A DNA stretch of 64,000 nucleotides from Streptomyces venezuelae (GTDB lineage: Bacteria > Actinomycetota > Actinomycetes > Streptomycetales > Streptomycetaceae), in the NCBI RefSeq assembly GCF_008642335.1, contig NZ_CP029191.1, positions 5,394,001 to 5,458,000 on the forward strand, written 5' to 3'. Position numbers and translations under genes: made by a program. Below the pieces are notes generated by a model. It made no database searches and had not been told where the DNA came from. It was given only the letters and a program-made list of their open reading frames with translations. This document shows, piece after piece, positions 16,574 to 23,177 of this stretch (the stretch's first letter is position 1; each line of letters begins with the position of its first letter).

Positions 16574-17203
16574 ATGACGAGCCGCGGCCGGGCGTTCGAC
16601 GCCGTACTGACTGACCTCGACGGCGTGATCCGCTTCTACGAGATGGCGGAACTGGAGCAGGCGGAGCGTGCGGCCGGTCTGCCGGCGGGCAGTACCGCCG
16701 AGATCGCCTTCCGGCCCGAGACCGACATGCCGCTGATGCGCGGCGAGATCACCAGGGAGCGGTGGATCGAGTCGATCGCCGACGGGCTCGCCGACCGGGT
16801 GCCGCGGGAGCGCGGGCGCGAGCTCGGGACGACGCTCGCCGAGACCAAGTTCCGGGCCGACGACGCCGTGGTGGGTCTGCTGCGGCAGGCGCGGGCGGCC
16901 GGGCTGCCCGTCCTGCTCGTGACGAACGCGACGCCGTGGCTCGCGGACGATCTCGCCCTGCTCGGCCTCACCGGCCCCGACGGCTGTCTCGACGACGTGA
17001 TCAGCAGCGCCGACCTCGGCATCACCAAGCCGGACCGGCGCATCTACGAGACGGCCGCCGAGCGCGCCGGTGCCGCTCCCGCCCGCTGTCTCTTCGTCGA
17101 CGACCGGCAGGAGAACGTGGACGCCGCCGTCGCGCTCGGCATGACCGGCCTGCTGTACGGCGAACCGGCGGACCTGCGCGCTGCGTTGGCTCCGCTGGTC
17201 TGA
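16574..17203 (+). CDS. HAD-superfamily hydrolase (phosphatase-like)
   Basis: A 209-residue haloacid-dehalogenase hydrolase, probably a small-molecule phosphatase. Motif I is DLDGVI (nucleophile Asp near residue 14), motif II LLVTNAT, motif III Lys in LGITKPDRRIYE, and motif IV FVDDRQENVDAA. An alpha-helical cap lies between motifs I and II. All catalytic residues are intact. It follows the hypothetical gene by 53 bp on the same strand and may share its transcript. Substrate cannot be inferred. Confidence 0.86.
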   Translation: MTSRGRAFDAVLTDLDGVIRFYEMAELEQAERAAGLPAGSTAEIAFRPETDMPLMRGEITRERWIESIADGLADRVPRERGRELGTTLAETKFRADDAVVGLLRQARAAGLPVLLVTNATPWLADDLALLGLTGPDGCLDDVISSADLGITKPDRRIYETAAERAGAAPARCLFVDDRQENVDAAVALGMTGLLYGEPADLRAALAPLV

Positions 17204-17240
17204 CAGCTGGTCTGACCGCGGCCGCCACCGCGGACGGGTC

Positions 17241-17741
17241 TCAGCAGGAGTCCTCCAGATAGGTGCGGGCGAGGGCCGCGGCGCCGGTGAGCCAGTCGGT
17301 GATCACCGCCAGCTCGTCCGCCGAGTACCGCGCGCAGAGTTCGGTGAGCAGCTTCGCGTACGGGCCGTAGACGGCCTGCACCCGCTCCGCGGCGGCCGGG
17401 ACCGGGATGACGTGCACCCGGCGCCGGTCGGTGGGGTCGGGTTTGCGCTCCACGAACCCGCCGCGCTCCAGACGGTTCAGGATGCCGGTGACGGCGCCCG
17501 TCGTGACGTGGGCGCGGGCGGCCAGGTCGCCGGCGGTGACCGGGGCGTCCGACTCCAGGACGTGGGCGAAGCAGACCAGGTCCTTGACGCTCAGGTCGAG
17601 GTTGCGGGCGAGTTCCTGACGTCCGACGAGGTTCGTGGCGACGAGGTCGTCCAGCGCGCCGATGGCGTCCGCGGCGGTGGCGCCGGTGCGCGGCGTTCCC
17701 CGCTCTTCCCGCTCTCCATGCCCGCTCAGCTCTCCCTGCAT
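17241..17741 (-). CDS. MarR-family transcriptional regulator
   Basis: A 166-residue winged-helix regulator of the MarR family. The DNA-binding segment is TAGDLAARAHVTTGAVTGIL, followed by the wing with VERKPDPTDRRRVHVIPV, the classic DxRxxR-type motif. Dimerisation helices lie at both ends. It diverges from a small membrane protein gene; the 91-bp interval is AT-rich and contains short inverted repeats, so it probably represses itself and that neighbour. The ligand, often a phenolic compound in this family, is unknown. Confidence 0.86.
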   Translation of the reverse strand: MQGELSGHGEREERGTPRTGATAADAIGALDDLVATNLVGRQELARNLDLSVKDLVCFAHVLESDAPVTAGDLAARAHVTTGAVTGILNRLERGGFVERKPDPTDRRRVHVIPVPAAAERVQAVYGPYAKLLTELCARYSADELAVITDWLTGAAALARTYLEDSC

Positions 17742-17779
17742 TGAACTCCCTTACTGTCTAAGTTAAATTCCTCACTTGC

Positions 17780-17791
17780 TAAGACATCTTA
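17780..17791. promoter_or_regulatory. candidate MarR operator
   Basis: TAAGACATCTTA, two 5-bp inverted arms with a 2-bp spacer, lies in the AT-rich divergent interval between the MarR gene and the small membrane-protein gene. A related half-site (GTCTAAG) lies 20 bp away. Inferred from position. Confidence 0.35.
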
Positions 17792-17832
17792 CGGCGTGCG
17801 TGTACAGGCGTGTACGAGAAGGAGGCAGGAAC

Positions 17833-18147
17833 GTGAGTGGACTGCACGACGAAGGCCACACCGTCGCGGGGTGGACGGGTTCCCTCATCGCGATGCTCGG
17901 GACCGTGTCCGTGGGTGTGGGCATCGTCGGCTGGCGCCCGGGGATCTGGCTGGGGGTCGGACTCCTGGTGGTGTCGGTGCTCGCCACCTGGATGCTGCAC
18001 CTGGCGGGCTGGGGCAAGCCTCCGATACCGCGCAGCCTCGACCAGCGGGTCTTCTCGACGCGGGACCTGACCGCGCGTGCCGGGCACGCGAACTGTGTCG
18101 GGTGCCGGCTGGCCGGGCGGTCCGTCCGTGGCGCCGAGGCGTCCTGA
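17833..18147 (+). CDS. small two-helix membrane protein, HGxxPAAW-like
   Basis: A 104-residue protein resembling the small HGxxPAAW-type membrane proteins of Streptomyces. It has an N-terminal EGHTVAGWTG motif and two hydrophobic segments (about residues 17-37 and 43-60) separated by a short Pro turn. A C-terminal soluble tail has one Cys pair (NCVGC). GTG 17833 was chosen because GGAGG lies 7 nt upstream. It is divergent from the MarR gene and probably under its control. It converges on the TetR gene with only 15 bp between stops. Function unknown. Confidence 0.72.
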   Translation: MSGLHDEGHTVAGWTGSLIAMLGTVSVGVGIVGWRPGIWLGVGLLVVSVLATWMLHLAGWGKPPIPRSLDQRVFSTRDLTARAGHANCVGCRLAGRSVRGAEAS

Positions 18148-18162
18148 CGGCACGGCGCACGA

Positions 18163-18792
18163 CTATCTTCCGCGCACCGCGTCAAGCGCCGGTGCGATGA
18201 CGGCGAAGACCCGGTCCGTCAGTGCGGCCGGGTCCTCCGCGCCGTCCCCCGCGCTCCATCTCTGCAGCACGGCTCCGAAGGCGGACAGGGCGATACGGGC
18301 CGCCAGTTGCGGATAGAGGTCCGTCCGCGGGTCGAGGCCGAGGCGGTGGGCGAGTTCCTCGGCGAGTTCGCCGCCCCACTGCGCCTGGCGCTCCAGGAAG
18401 CGGGCGTGCAGGGCCGGGCTTTCGAGGATCAACTGAGTGACGCGCAGGGCCTGTTGACTCGGACCCGCGCAGGCGTTCACGGAGACCCAGACGGTGTGGC
18501 GCAGTGCGACCGACGGCGGTTCCTCGGCCGGGCGGGACGCCAACTCCGCGCGCATGTCGGTGCCCACGTCGGCGAGCAGGTGGATCACCACGTCCTCTTT
18601 GGACGCGAAGTACCGGAAGAAGGTCCGCTTGGACACCCCCGCGACGGCCGCGATCTCGTCGGCCGTGACCGCGTCGAACCCCCTGCGGGCCAGCAGCCGC
18701 AGCGCGGCCGACGTCAGCTCGTCCGAGACGAGTTGGCGCTTGCGTTGGGCCAGGCTCACTTCCGGGTGGGTACTCACTGCCTCAGTGTACAT
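18163..18792 (-). CDS. TetR-family transcriptional regulator
   Basis: A 209-residue TetR regulator with an N-terminal helix-turn-helix (TADEIAAVAGVSKRTFFRYF, residues about 42-62) and a C-terminal domain of the MftR/TetR_C type (AARIALSAFGAVLQRW). The start at 18792 is uncertain: GTG 18777 gives a shorter protein with GAGG just upstream. It is divergent from an SDR gene, and a 19-bp inverted repeat lies between them, so it likely represses the SDR-thioesterase pair and possibly feeds into control of the polyketide cluster. Confidence 0.85.
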   Translation of the reverse strand: MYTEAVSTHPEVSLAQRKRQLVSDELTSAALRLLARRGFDAVTADEIAAVAGVSKRTFFRYFASKEDVVIHLLADVGTDMRAELASRPAEEPPSVALRHTVWVSVNACAGPSQQALRVTQLILESPALHARFLERQAQWGGELAEELAHRLGLDPRTDLYPQLAARIALSAFGAVLQRWSAGDGAEDPAALTDRVFAVIAPALDAVRGR

Positions 18793-18841
18793 TTCGTGCC
18801 CTGCACGTCATCAAGAGTTGCTTGAGGCATTGAGAGTACTT

Positions 18842-18860
18842 CTTGACACCGAGTGCCAAG
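18842..18860. promoter_or_regulatory. TetR operator candidate upstream of SDR gene
   Basis: CTTGACAC-CGA-GTGCCAAG, with 7 of 8 base pairs in each arm matching, is placed 18 bp before the SDR start and 49 bp from the TetR start. The TTGACA part could also be a -35 box, so repressor binding would occlude the promoter. Confidence 0.55.
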
Positions 18861-18878
18861 TAGGGCAGCTTGTGTCGT

Positions 18879-19817
18879 ATGAGTAATCAGCGTGGCTGGA
18901 CCGCCGAGCAGATCCCTGACCAGAGCAACCGCGTCATCGTCGTCACCGGGGCCAACAGCGGCCTCGGTCTCGCGACCACCCGGGCCTTGGCGCGCAAGGG
19001 CGCGCACGTGATCCTCGCCGTGCGCGACGAGGCGAAGGGCCGCGCCACCGCCGACCGGCTCACCACCGAGATCCCGGGCGCCCGACTGGAGGTGCGGCGG
19101 GTCGACCTGGCCGACCTGGACTCCGTCCGCGCCTTCTCCGACAAGCTCCACGCGGACCACGCGCGCCTCGACGTGCTGGTCAACAACGCCGGCCTGATGG
19201 CGCCGCCGAAGCGGCTCCTCAGCCCGCAGGGCCACGAGGTGCAGTTCGCCGCCAACCACCTCGGCCACTTCGCGCTCACCGGGCTGCTGCTCGACCTCCT
19301 GGAGGCCGGGGACGACCCGCGGGTCGTGACCGTGAGCTCGCCCAACCACCGCCAGGCGAAGCTCTTCTTCGACGACATCAACGGCGAGCGCAAGTACTCG
19401 CCGATGGGCCACTACAACCAGTCGAAGCTCGCGAACGCCGTCTTCGGCTGGCAGCTCCACCAGAAGCTGACCGCGGCGGGCAGCCGGGTGCGCAGCCTGC
19501 TCGCCCACCCCGGCTACACCTCGACCAACCTCCAGACCAGTTCGCCCGCGGGCATGGTGAAGTTCCTGTTCGGGCGGCTGCTGCTGCCGCTCGCCCAGAC
19601 CCCGGACCAGGGCGCGCTGCCGACGCTGTTCGCGGCGACGGACCCGAGCGTGACGGGCGGCCAGTTCATCGGCCCCGACGGCATGGCCGAACTGCGCGGC
19701 GCGCCCAAGACGGTGGAGCTCGCGCCCCGTGCCGCGGACGCGGAGAGCGGCCGCAAGCTCTGGGACCTGTCGGAGGAACTCACCTCCGTGCGCTTCGCGT
19801 TCCGTGCCGCGGCCTGA
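18879..19817 (+). CDS. SDR-family oxidoreductase, retinol-dehydrogenase/protochlorophyllide-reductase-like
   Basis: A 312-residue short-chain dehydrogenase of the larger RDH/POR-like type. It has the cofactor motif TGANSGLGLATTRAL (near residue 24), NNAGLM, a Ser in VVTVSS and the catalytic YNQSK. ATG 18879 begins MSNQRGW and fits the family. It is followed after 18 bp by the type II thioesterase gene, so they probably form one transcript. It is under a divergent TetR gene. It could be a tailoring enzyme of the polyketide cluster or an adjacent general reductase; the sequence does not decide. Confidence 0.86.
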   Translation: MSNQRGWTAEQIPDQSNRVIVVTGANSGLGLATTRALARKGAHVILAVRDEAKGRATADRLTTEIPGARLEVRRVDLADLDSVRAFSDKLHADHARLDVLVNNAGLMAPPKRLLSPQGHEVQFAANHLGHFALTGLLLDLLEAGDDPRVVTVSSPNHRQAKLFFDDINGERKYSPMGHYNQSKLANAVFGWQLHQKLTAAGSRVRSLLAHPGYTSTNLQTSSPAGMVKFLFGRLLLPLAQTPDQGALPTLFAATDPSVTGGQFIGPDGMAELRGAPKTVELAPRAADAESGRKLWDLSEELTSVRFAFRAAA

Positions 19818-19835
19818 CCGCGGCGGGGGCAGGGG

Positions 19836-20603
19836 ATGACCGCGAAGACCGCCGGGGGCAGTGCCTGGATCCGCCGGTACCGGCCGGCCGACGAGGCGCG
19901 CGCGAGGCTGCTGTGTCTGCCGCACGCCGGCGGCTCCGCCTCGTTCTACCTTCCGTTCGCCCGCGCGTTCGGGCCCGACATCGACGTACTGACCGTGCAG
20001 TACCCGGGGCGCCAGGACCGCTGGCACGAGCCGTGCGTGGACTCCGTCACCGGTCTCGCCGACGCGCTGCTCGACGAGGTGCTGCCGTGGGCCGACCGGC
20101 CGCTCGCGCTCTTCGGGCACAGCATGGGCGCGATGGTCGGTTACGAACTGGCCGTACGCCTGGAGCGCGCGGGGTCGCCGCCCCTTGCCGTGTTCGCCTC
20201 CGGGCGGCGCGCCCCGTCCCGGCTGCGCGACAACCCGTCGCCCATCCATCTGCGCGACGACCGCGGCCTGATCGACGAACTGCGGGCGCTCAGCGGCACC
20301 GACGCCCGGGTCTTCGAGGACGAGGAACTGCTGCGCAGGGCGCTGCCCGCGATCCGCAGCGACTACAAGGCGGCCGAAACCTACCGGTACGTCCCGCGCC
20401 CCCCGCTCTCGGCGCCCGTCCACGTGATCGTCGGCGCCGATGATGGCCGAGTCACGCCGGACGAGGCGCAGGCGTGGGCCGGTCACACGACGGGCGGTTT
20501 CAGCCTGGAGACCCGTTCCGGCGGGCATTTCTATCTCACGGAACAGATGTCAAGTGTCGCCGATACGGTTTCAAGGCGGATTCTAGCGGGACTATTGCCG
20601 TAA
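19836..20603 (+). CDS. type II thioesterase (editing enzyme for polyketide synthase)
   Basis: A 255-residue external thioesterase that would clear wrongly loaded or decarboxylated acyl groups from carrier domains. The alpha/beta-hydrolase features are LLCLPHAGGSASFYLPFAR, the nucleophile elbow GHSMG with Ser96, an Asp in VGADDGRVTP, and the catalytic His in GGHFYLTEQ. Proteins of this family are typical partners of modular PKS and NRPS clusters. The gene is 18 bp behind the SDR gene and upstream of the P450, which marks this arm as part of the cluster. Confidence 0.92.
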   Translation: MTAKTAGGSAWIRRYRPADEARARLLCLPHAGGSASFYLPFARAFGPDIDVLTVQYPGRQDRWHEPCVDSVTGLADALLDEVLPWADRPLALFGHSMGAMVGYELAVRLERAGSPPLAVFASGRRAPSRLRDNPSPIHLRDDRGLIDELRALSGTDARVFEDEELLRRALPAIRSDYKAAETYRYVPRPPLSAPVHVIVGADDGRVTPDEAQAWAGHTTGGFSLETRSGGHFYLTEQMSSVADTVSRRILAGLLP

Positions 20604-20670
20604 TCCAGCGTCGCTATTGCGGAATTACATTTATCGTGTGACCTTGATCACGGCAAAATGTATTCCGGTA

Positions 20671-20700
20671 AACCACCTTGTTTGCGCCAACCACCTTGTT
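20671..20700. repeat. tandem 12-bp direct repeat upstream of P450 gene
   Basis: Two exact copies of AACCACCTTGTT start 18 bp apart (20671-20682 and 20689-20700) in an unusually AT-rich 145-bp gap (20604-20748). The position, 49 bp before the P450 start, suggests a regulator-binding site. Confidence 0.5.
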
Positions 20701-20748
20701 AGGCTGAATTCCTCTTTCGGATGCGAGTCGTGCGAGGTGTTGGAAAAC

Positions 20749-21981
20749 ATGGGGGACGTGGACGTGGCCGAGACAGACATTGCCGGCCTACCGGCATACC
20801 CGTTCATAGGGCCGGACGACAATCCGTTCATCCCGGTCACCGGGGCGGATCTGGAACGGCTCGAAGGGCCCGTGGGGAAGGTGCGGCTTCCGTTCGGGGG
20901 ATGGGCGTGGCTCGTCACCCGCCACGAGGACGTGCGGCAGCTGCTGCGGCACCCGGGCTTCAGCTCCGACCAGTACAAGCCCGGGTTCCCGGTGCTCAAC
21001 CCGATCCCGCCCAAGCAGGACGACGCCTCGGGCCTGTTCATCTTCATGGACGGCGACGCGCACAGCCGGTTCCGCAAGATGCTGACCGCCGAATTCATGA
21101 TCAAGAACATCCGGCGGATCGAGCCCCTCATCGAGGAGACGGTCGTCGAGGCGCTCGACCGCATGCGGGACCTCGGCGCGCCCGCCGACCTGATGGCGGA
21201 GTTCGCGCTCCCCGTGCCGTCGATGACGATCTGCCACCTCCTCGGCGTCCCGTACGCCGACCACGACTTCTTCCAGGACCACAGCCGCGTGATCATGGAC
21301 AGGAAGTCGGGCCCCGCGGAGGTCGAGGCGGCCCTCGGCGCCCTCGCGGGACTCCTCGGCGACCTCGTCGACGCCAAGCGCGAGGATCCCGGCGAGGACC
21401 TCCTCAGCCGGCTCACCCTGGAGCGCGTGGACACCGGCGAGCTGCGCAAGGACGAACTCGTCAGCCTGGCCATGCTCCTGCTCGTGGCGGGACACGAGAC
21501 CACCGCGAACATGATCGGCCTCTCGGCGCTGGTGCTCCTGCAGCACCCCGAGCACCTCGAAGCCCTGCGCGAGGACCCGTCGCTCGCGCCGGGCATGGTC
21601 GAGGAGCTCCTCCGCTACCTCACCGTCGTACGCACCGGGCTGCCGCGCCTGGCCATGGAGGACGCGGAGATCGGCGGGCAGCAGATCCGCGCCGGTGAGG
21701 GTGTCGTCGCGATGCTCGCGATGTCCAACCGCGACCAGTCCGTCTTCTCCGACCCGGACCTGTTCGACCCGCAGCGGCGCGAGGCGCACCGCCACATGGC
21801 GTTCGGCTTCGGCCTCCACCAGTGCATCGGCCAGCCGCTGGCCCGCGCCGAGCTGCGCGTGGCCCTCGTCGAACTGGCCCGCCGCTTCCCGAAGCTGCGC
21901 TCCGAACTGTCCCTCGCCGACGTCCCGCAGCGCCCCATGGCCGTGACGTTCGGCGTGGCCGAGCTGCCCGTGACGTGGTGA
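20749..21981 (+). CDS. cytochrome P450, probable tailoring oxygenase
   Basis: A 410-residue soluble bacterial P450 (CYP105-like in overall look) that would hydroxylate or epoxidise the polyketide. The I-helix oxygen-activating motif is AGHETTANM, the ExxR motif EELLR, and the heme loop FGFGLHQCIGQPLARAEL with ligand Cys359. ATG 20749 was chosen because GAGGTG lies 9 nt upstream; the longer frame adds an unlikely 44-residue leader. The ferredoxin gene follows within 4 bp, giving an electron-transfer pair; a reductase is not in the window. Confidence 0.93.
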   Translation: MGDVDVAETDIAGLPAYPFIGPDDNPFIPVTGADLERLEGPVGKVRLPFGGWAWLVTRHEDVRQLLRHPGFSSDQYKPGFPVLNPIPPKQDDASGLFIFMDGDAHSRFRKMLTAEFMIKNIRRIEPLIEETVVEALDRMRDLGAPADLMAEFALPVPSMTICHLLGVPYADHDFFQDHSRVIMDRKSGPAEVEAALGALAGLLGDLVDAKREDPGEDLLSRLTLERVDTGELRKDELVSLAMLLLVAGHETTANMIGLSALVLLQHPEHLEALREDPSLAPGMVEELLRYLTVVRTGLPRLAMEDAEIGGQQIRAGEGVVAMLAMSNRDQSVFSDPDLFDPQRREAHRHMAFGFGLHQCIGQPLARAELRVALVELARRFPKLRSELSLADVPQRPMAVTFGVAELPVTW

Positions 21982-21985
21982 CGTG

Positions 21986-22204
21986 ATGACGATGCGGATC
22001 ACGGTGGACAGGGAGCTGTGCGCGGGCGCCGGCAACTGCGTGGCGACGGTCTCGGAAGTGTTCGACCAGGACGAGAAGGAGGGGCTCGTGCTGCTGCAGA
22101 TCGCGGAGCCGCCCCAGGACCTGTATGAACTGGTCGAGACGGCCGCGCAGATGTGCCCGGTGGGCGCGATCGAGATCGAGGAGCGTGTGCCCGCGTCGTC
22201 CTGA
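21986..22204 (+). CDS. [3Fe-4S]/[4Fe-4S] ferredoxin, redox partner of the P450
   Basis: A ferredoxin of about 72 residues supplying electrons to the adjacent P450. The cluster Cys are in ELCAGAGNC and QMCPVGAI; the position between the first two Cys carries Ala-Gly in place of a Cys, typical of [3Fe-4S] Streptomyces ferredoxins. Three in-frame starts (GTG 21983, ATG 21986, ATG 21992) lie within 10 bp and cannot be separated; the first core residues are RITVDRELC. The gene is 4 bp from the P450 stop, indicating translational coupling. Confidence 0.92.
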   Translation: MTMRITVDRELCAGAGNCVATVSEVFDQDEKEGLVLLQIAEPPQDLYELVETAAQMCPVGAIEIEERVPASS

Positions 22205-22227
22205 CGGGCGGCGCCCGCGCCGTGATC

Positions 22228-22243
22228 CTGGTCCTTGGACCAG
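22228..22243. promoter_or_regulatory. perfect inverted repeat upstream of LuxR gene
   Basis: CTGGTCC-TT-GGACCAG, a perfect 7-bp inverted repeat with 2-bp spacer, lies 24 bp after the ferredoxin stop and about 98 bp before the LuxR start. It is a candidate operator, possibly for autoregulation. Confidence 0.5.
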
Positions 22244-22340
22244 TACGGCGCTCGGAAAATCAAATAGGCCGGTGCGTTCTTTTTCGGTGGGTGAAATATG
22301 CGCAACGAAAAGAAGGCCCGATCAACGGGGGGTCTTCAAG

Positions 22341-22985
22341 TTGGACCGGGGAATTAAAGCACGAGTAACCGCACGAGTCATTATTTGCGACCCGCATCCC
22401 TATGCGCGGCTCGGAATTCGAAGATCACTGGAAAAGGACCCCGCGCTGTCCGTCGTGGCCGAGGTCGCCGAGCTCGCCGAGCTCCTTTCCGCGGCGGAAT
22501 TGTACGATCCGGATGCCGTCGTGCTCGACGGGCAGCTGCACATCGGCCACGCCCAGGAACTCGCCGGACTCGGCGCCGCTCTCGTCGTCGTCGGGGACAC
22601 GGATTCGGCCACCCGCTGGATCGGCCTCACGCAGGTGGACGTGGGTGCGCTGGTGCACTGCTACGACCCCGTGGAGGACCTCGTCGTGGCGGTCCGCAAG
22701 GCGGTCGACGGCACCGGGTACGTGTCGCCCGGCCTCAGCGGGGCGCTGCTCAAGCTCACCCGGGCCATGGCCCCGCGCCACCTCTCGGCGGTGCCCACGC
22801 ATGCGCCGCTCACCTCCCGCGAGTCCGAGGTGCTGCAACTGGTGCGCAGGGGGCTCGCGAACAAAGAGATCGCCCGGCGACTCGGCCTGAGTGAGAAGAC
22901 GATCAAATTCCATGTCTCGAATGTGCTCGCGAAGGCCCATGTGGCTTCCCGGGCGCAGCTGATCGCACTGGCGCCCGCGATGTAG
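22341..22985 (+). CDS. LuxR/NarL-type regulator with degenerate receiver domain, probable cluster regulator
   Basis: About 214 residues. The N-terminal half resembles a response-regulator receiver (ICDPHPYARLGIRRSLE, DAVVLDGQL), but the acidic pair is reduced to CD and the conserved Lys of the switch region is missing (GALVHCYDPVEDL). It is therefore likely phosphorylation-independent. The C-terminal LuxR helix-turn-helix is intact (LTSRESEVLQLVRRGLANKE, then SEKTIKFHVSNVLAKA). TTG 22341 is preferred because GGGGGG lies 8 nt upstream; GTG 22287 adds 18 residues. It sits between the P450/ferredoxin pair and the PKS operon, separated from the latter by two terminators. It is the only cluster-situated regulator of this type. 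Confidence 0.84.
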   Translation: MDRGIKARVTARVIICDPHPYARLGIRRSLEKDPALSVVAEVAELAELLSAAELYDPDAVVLDGQLHIGHAQELAGLGAALVVVGDTDSATRWIGLTQVDVGALVHCYDPVEDLVVAVRKAVDGTGYVSPGLSGALLKLTRAMAPRHLSAVPTHAPLTSRESEVLQLVRRGLANKEIARRLGLSEKTIKFHVSNVLAKAHVASRAQLIALAPAM

Positions 22986-23007
22986 GGGCGGCATGCACGT
23001 ACATGAG

Positions 23008-23050
23008 GACGGGGGTGCCCGCACGGTTCGGCCGTGCGGGCACCCCCGTC
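23008..23050. terminator. strong hairpin terminator after LuxR gene
   Basis: Perfect 19-bp GC-rich stem (23008-23026 with 23032-23050) with loop TTCGG, 23 bp past the LuxR stop. Confidence 0.85.
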
Positions 23051-23053
23051 GTC

Positions 23054-23101
23054 GTACGGGGCGCGGAACCTGGCCGAAAGACCAGGTTCCGCGCCCCGTA
23101 C
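23054..23101. terminator. second strong hairpin terminator, tandem
   Basis: Perfect 20-bp stem (23054-23073 with 23082-23101) with an 8-nt loop CCGAAAGA, starting 3 bp after the first hairpin. Two such stems isolate the PKS operon from upstream transcription. Confidence 0.85.
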
Positions 23102-23177
23102 CTGCACCTAAGCCCGGCCGACGAGCACCGTCCTCTGGCCGAAGTCCGTACCCCGGTCCGAAACAGATACTCGCCGT

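Noticed and set aside
20617..20748. 44-residue N-terminal extension of the P450
   Set aside because: The region is AT-rich and non-coding in character, lacks homology to P450 N-termini, and ATG 20749 has a good ribosome-binding site.
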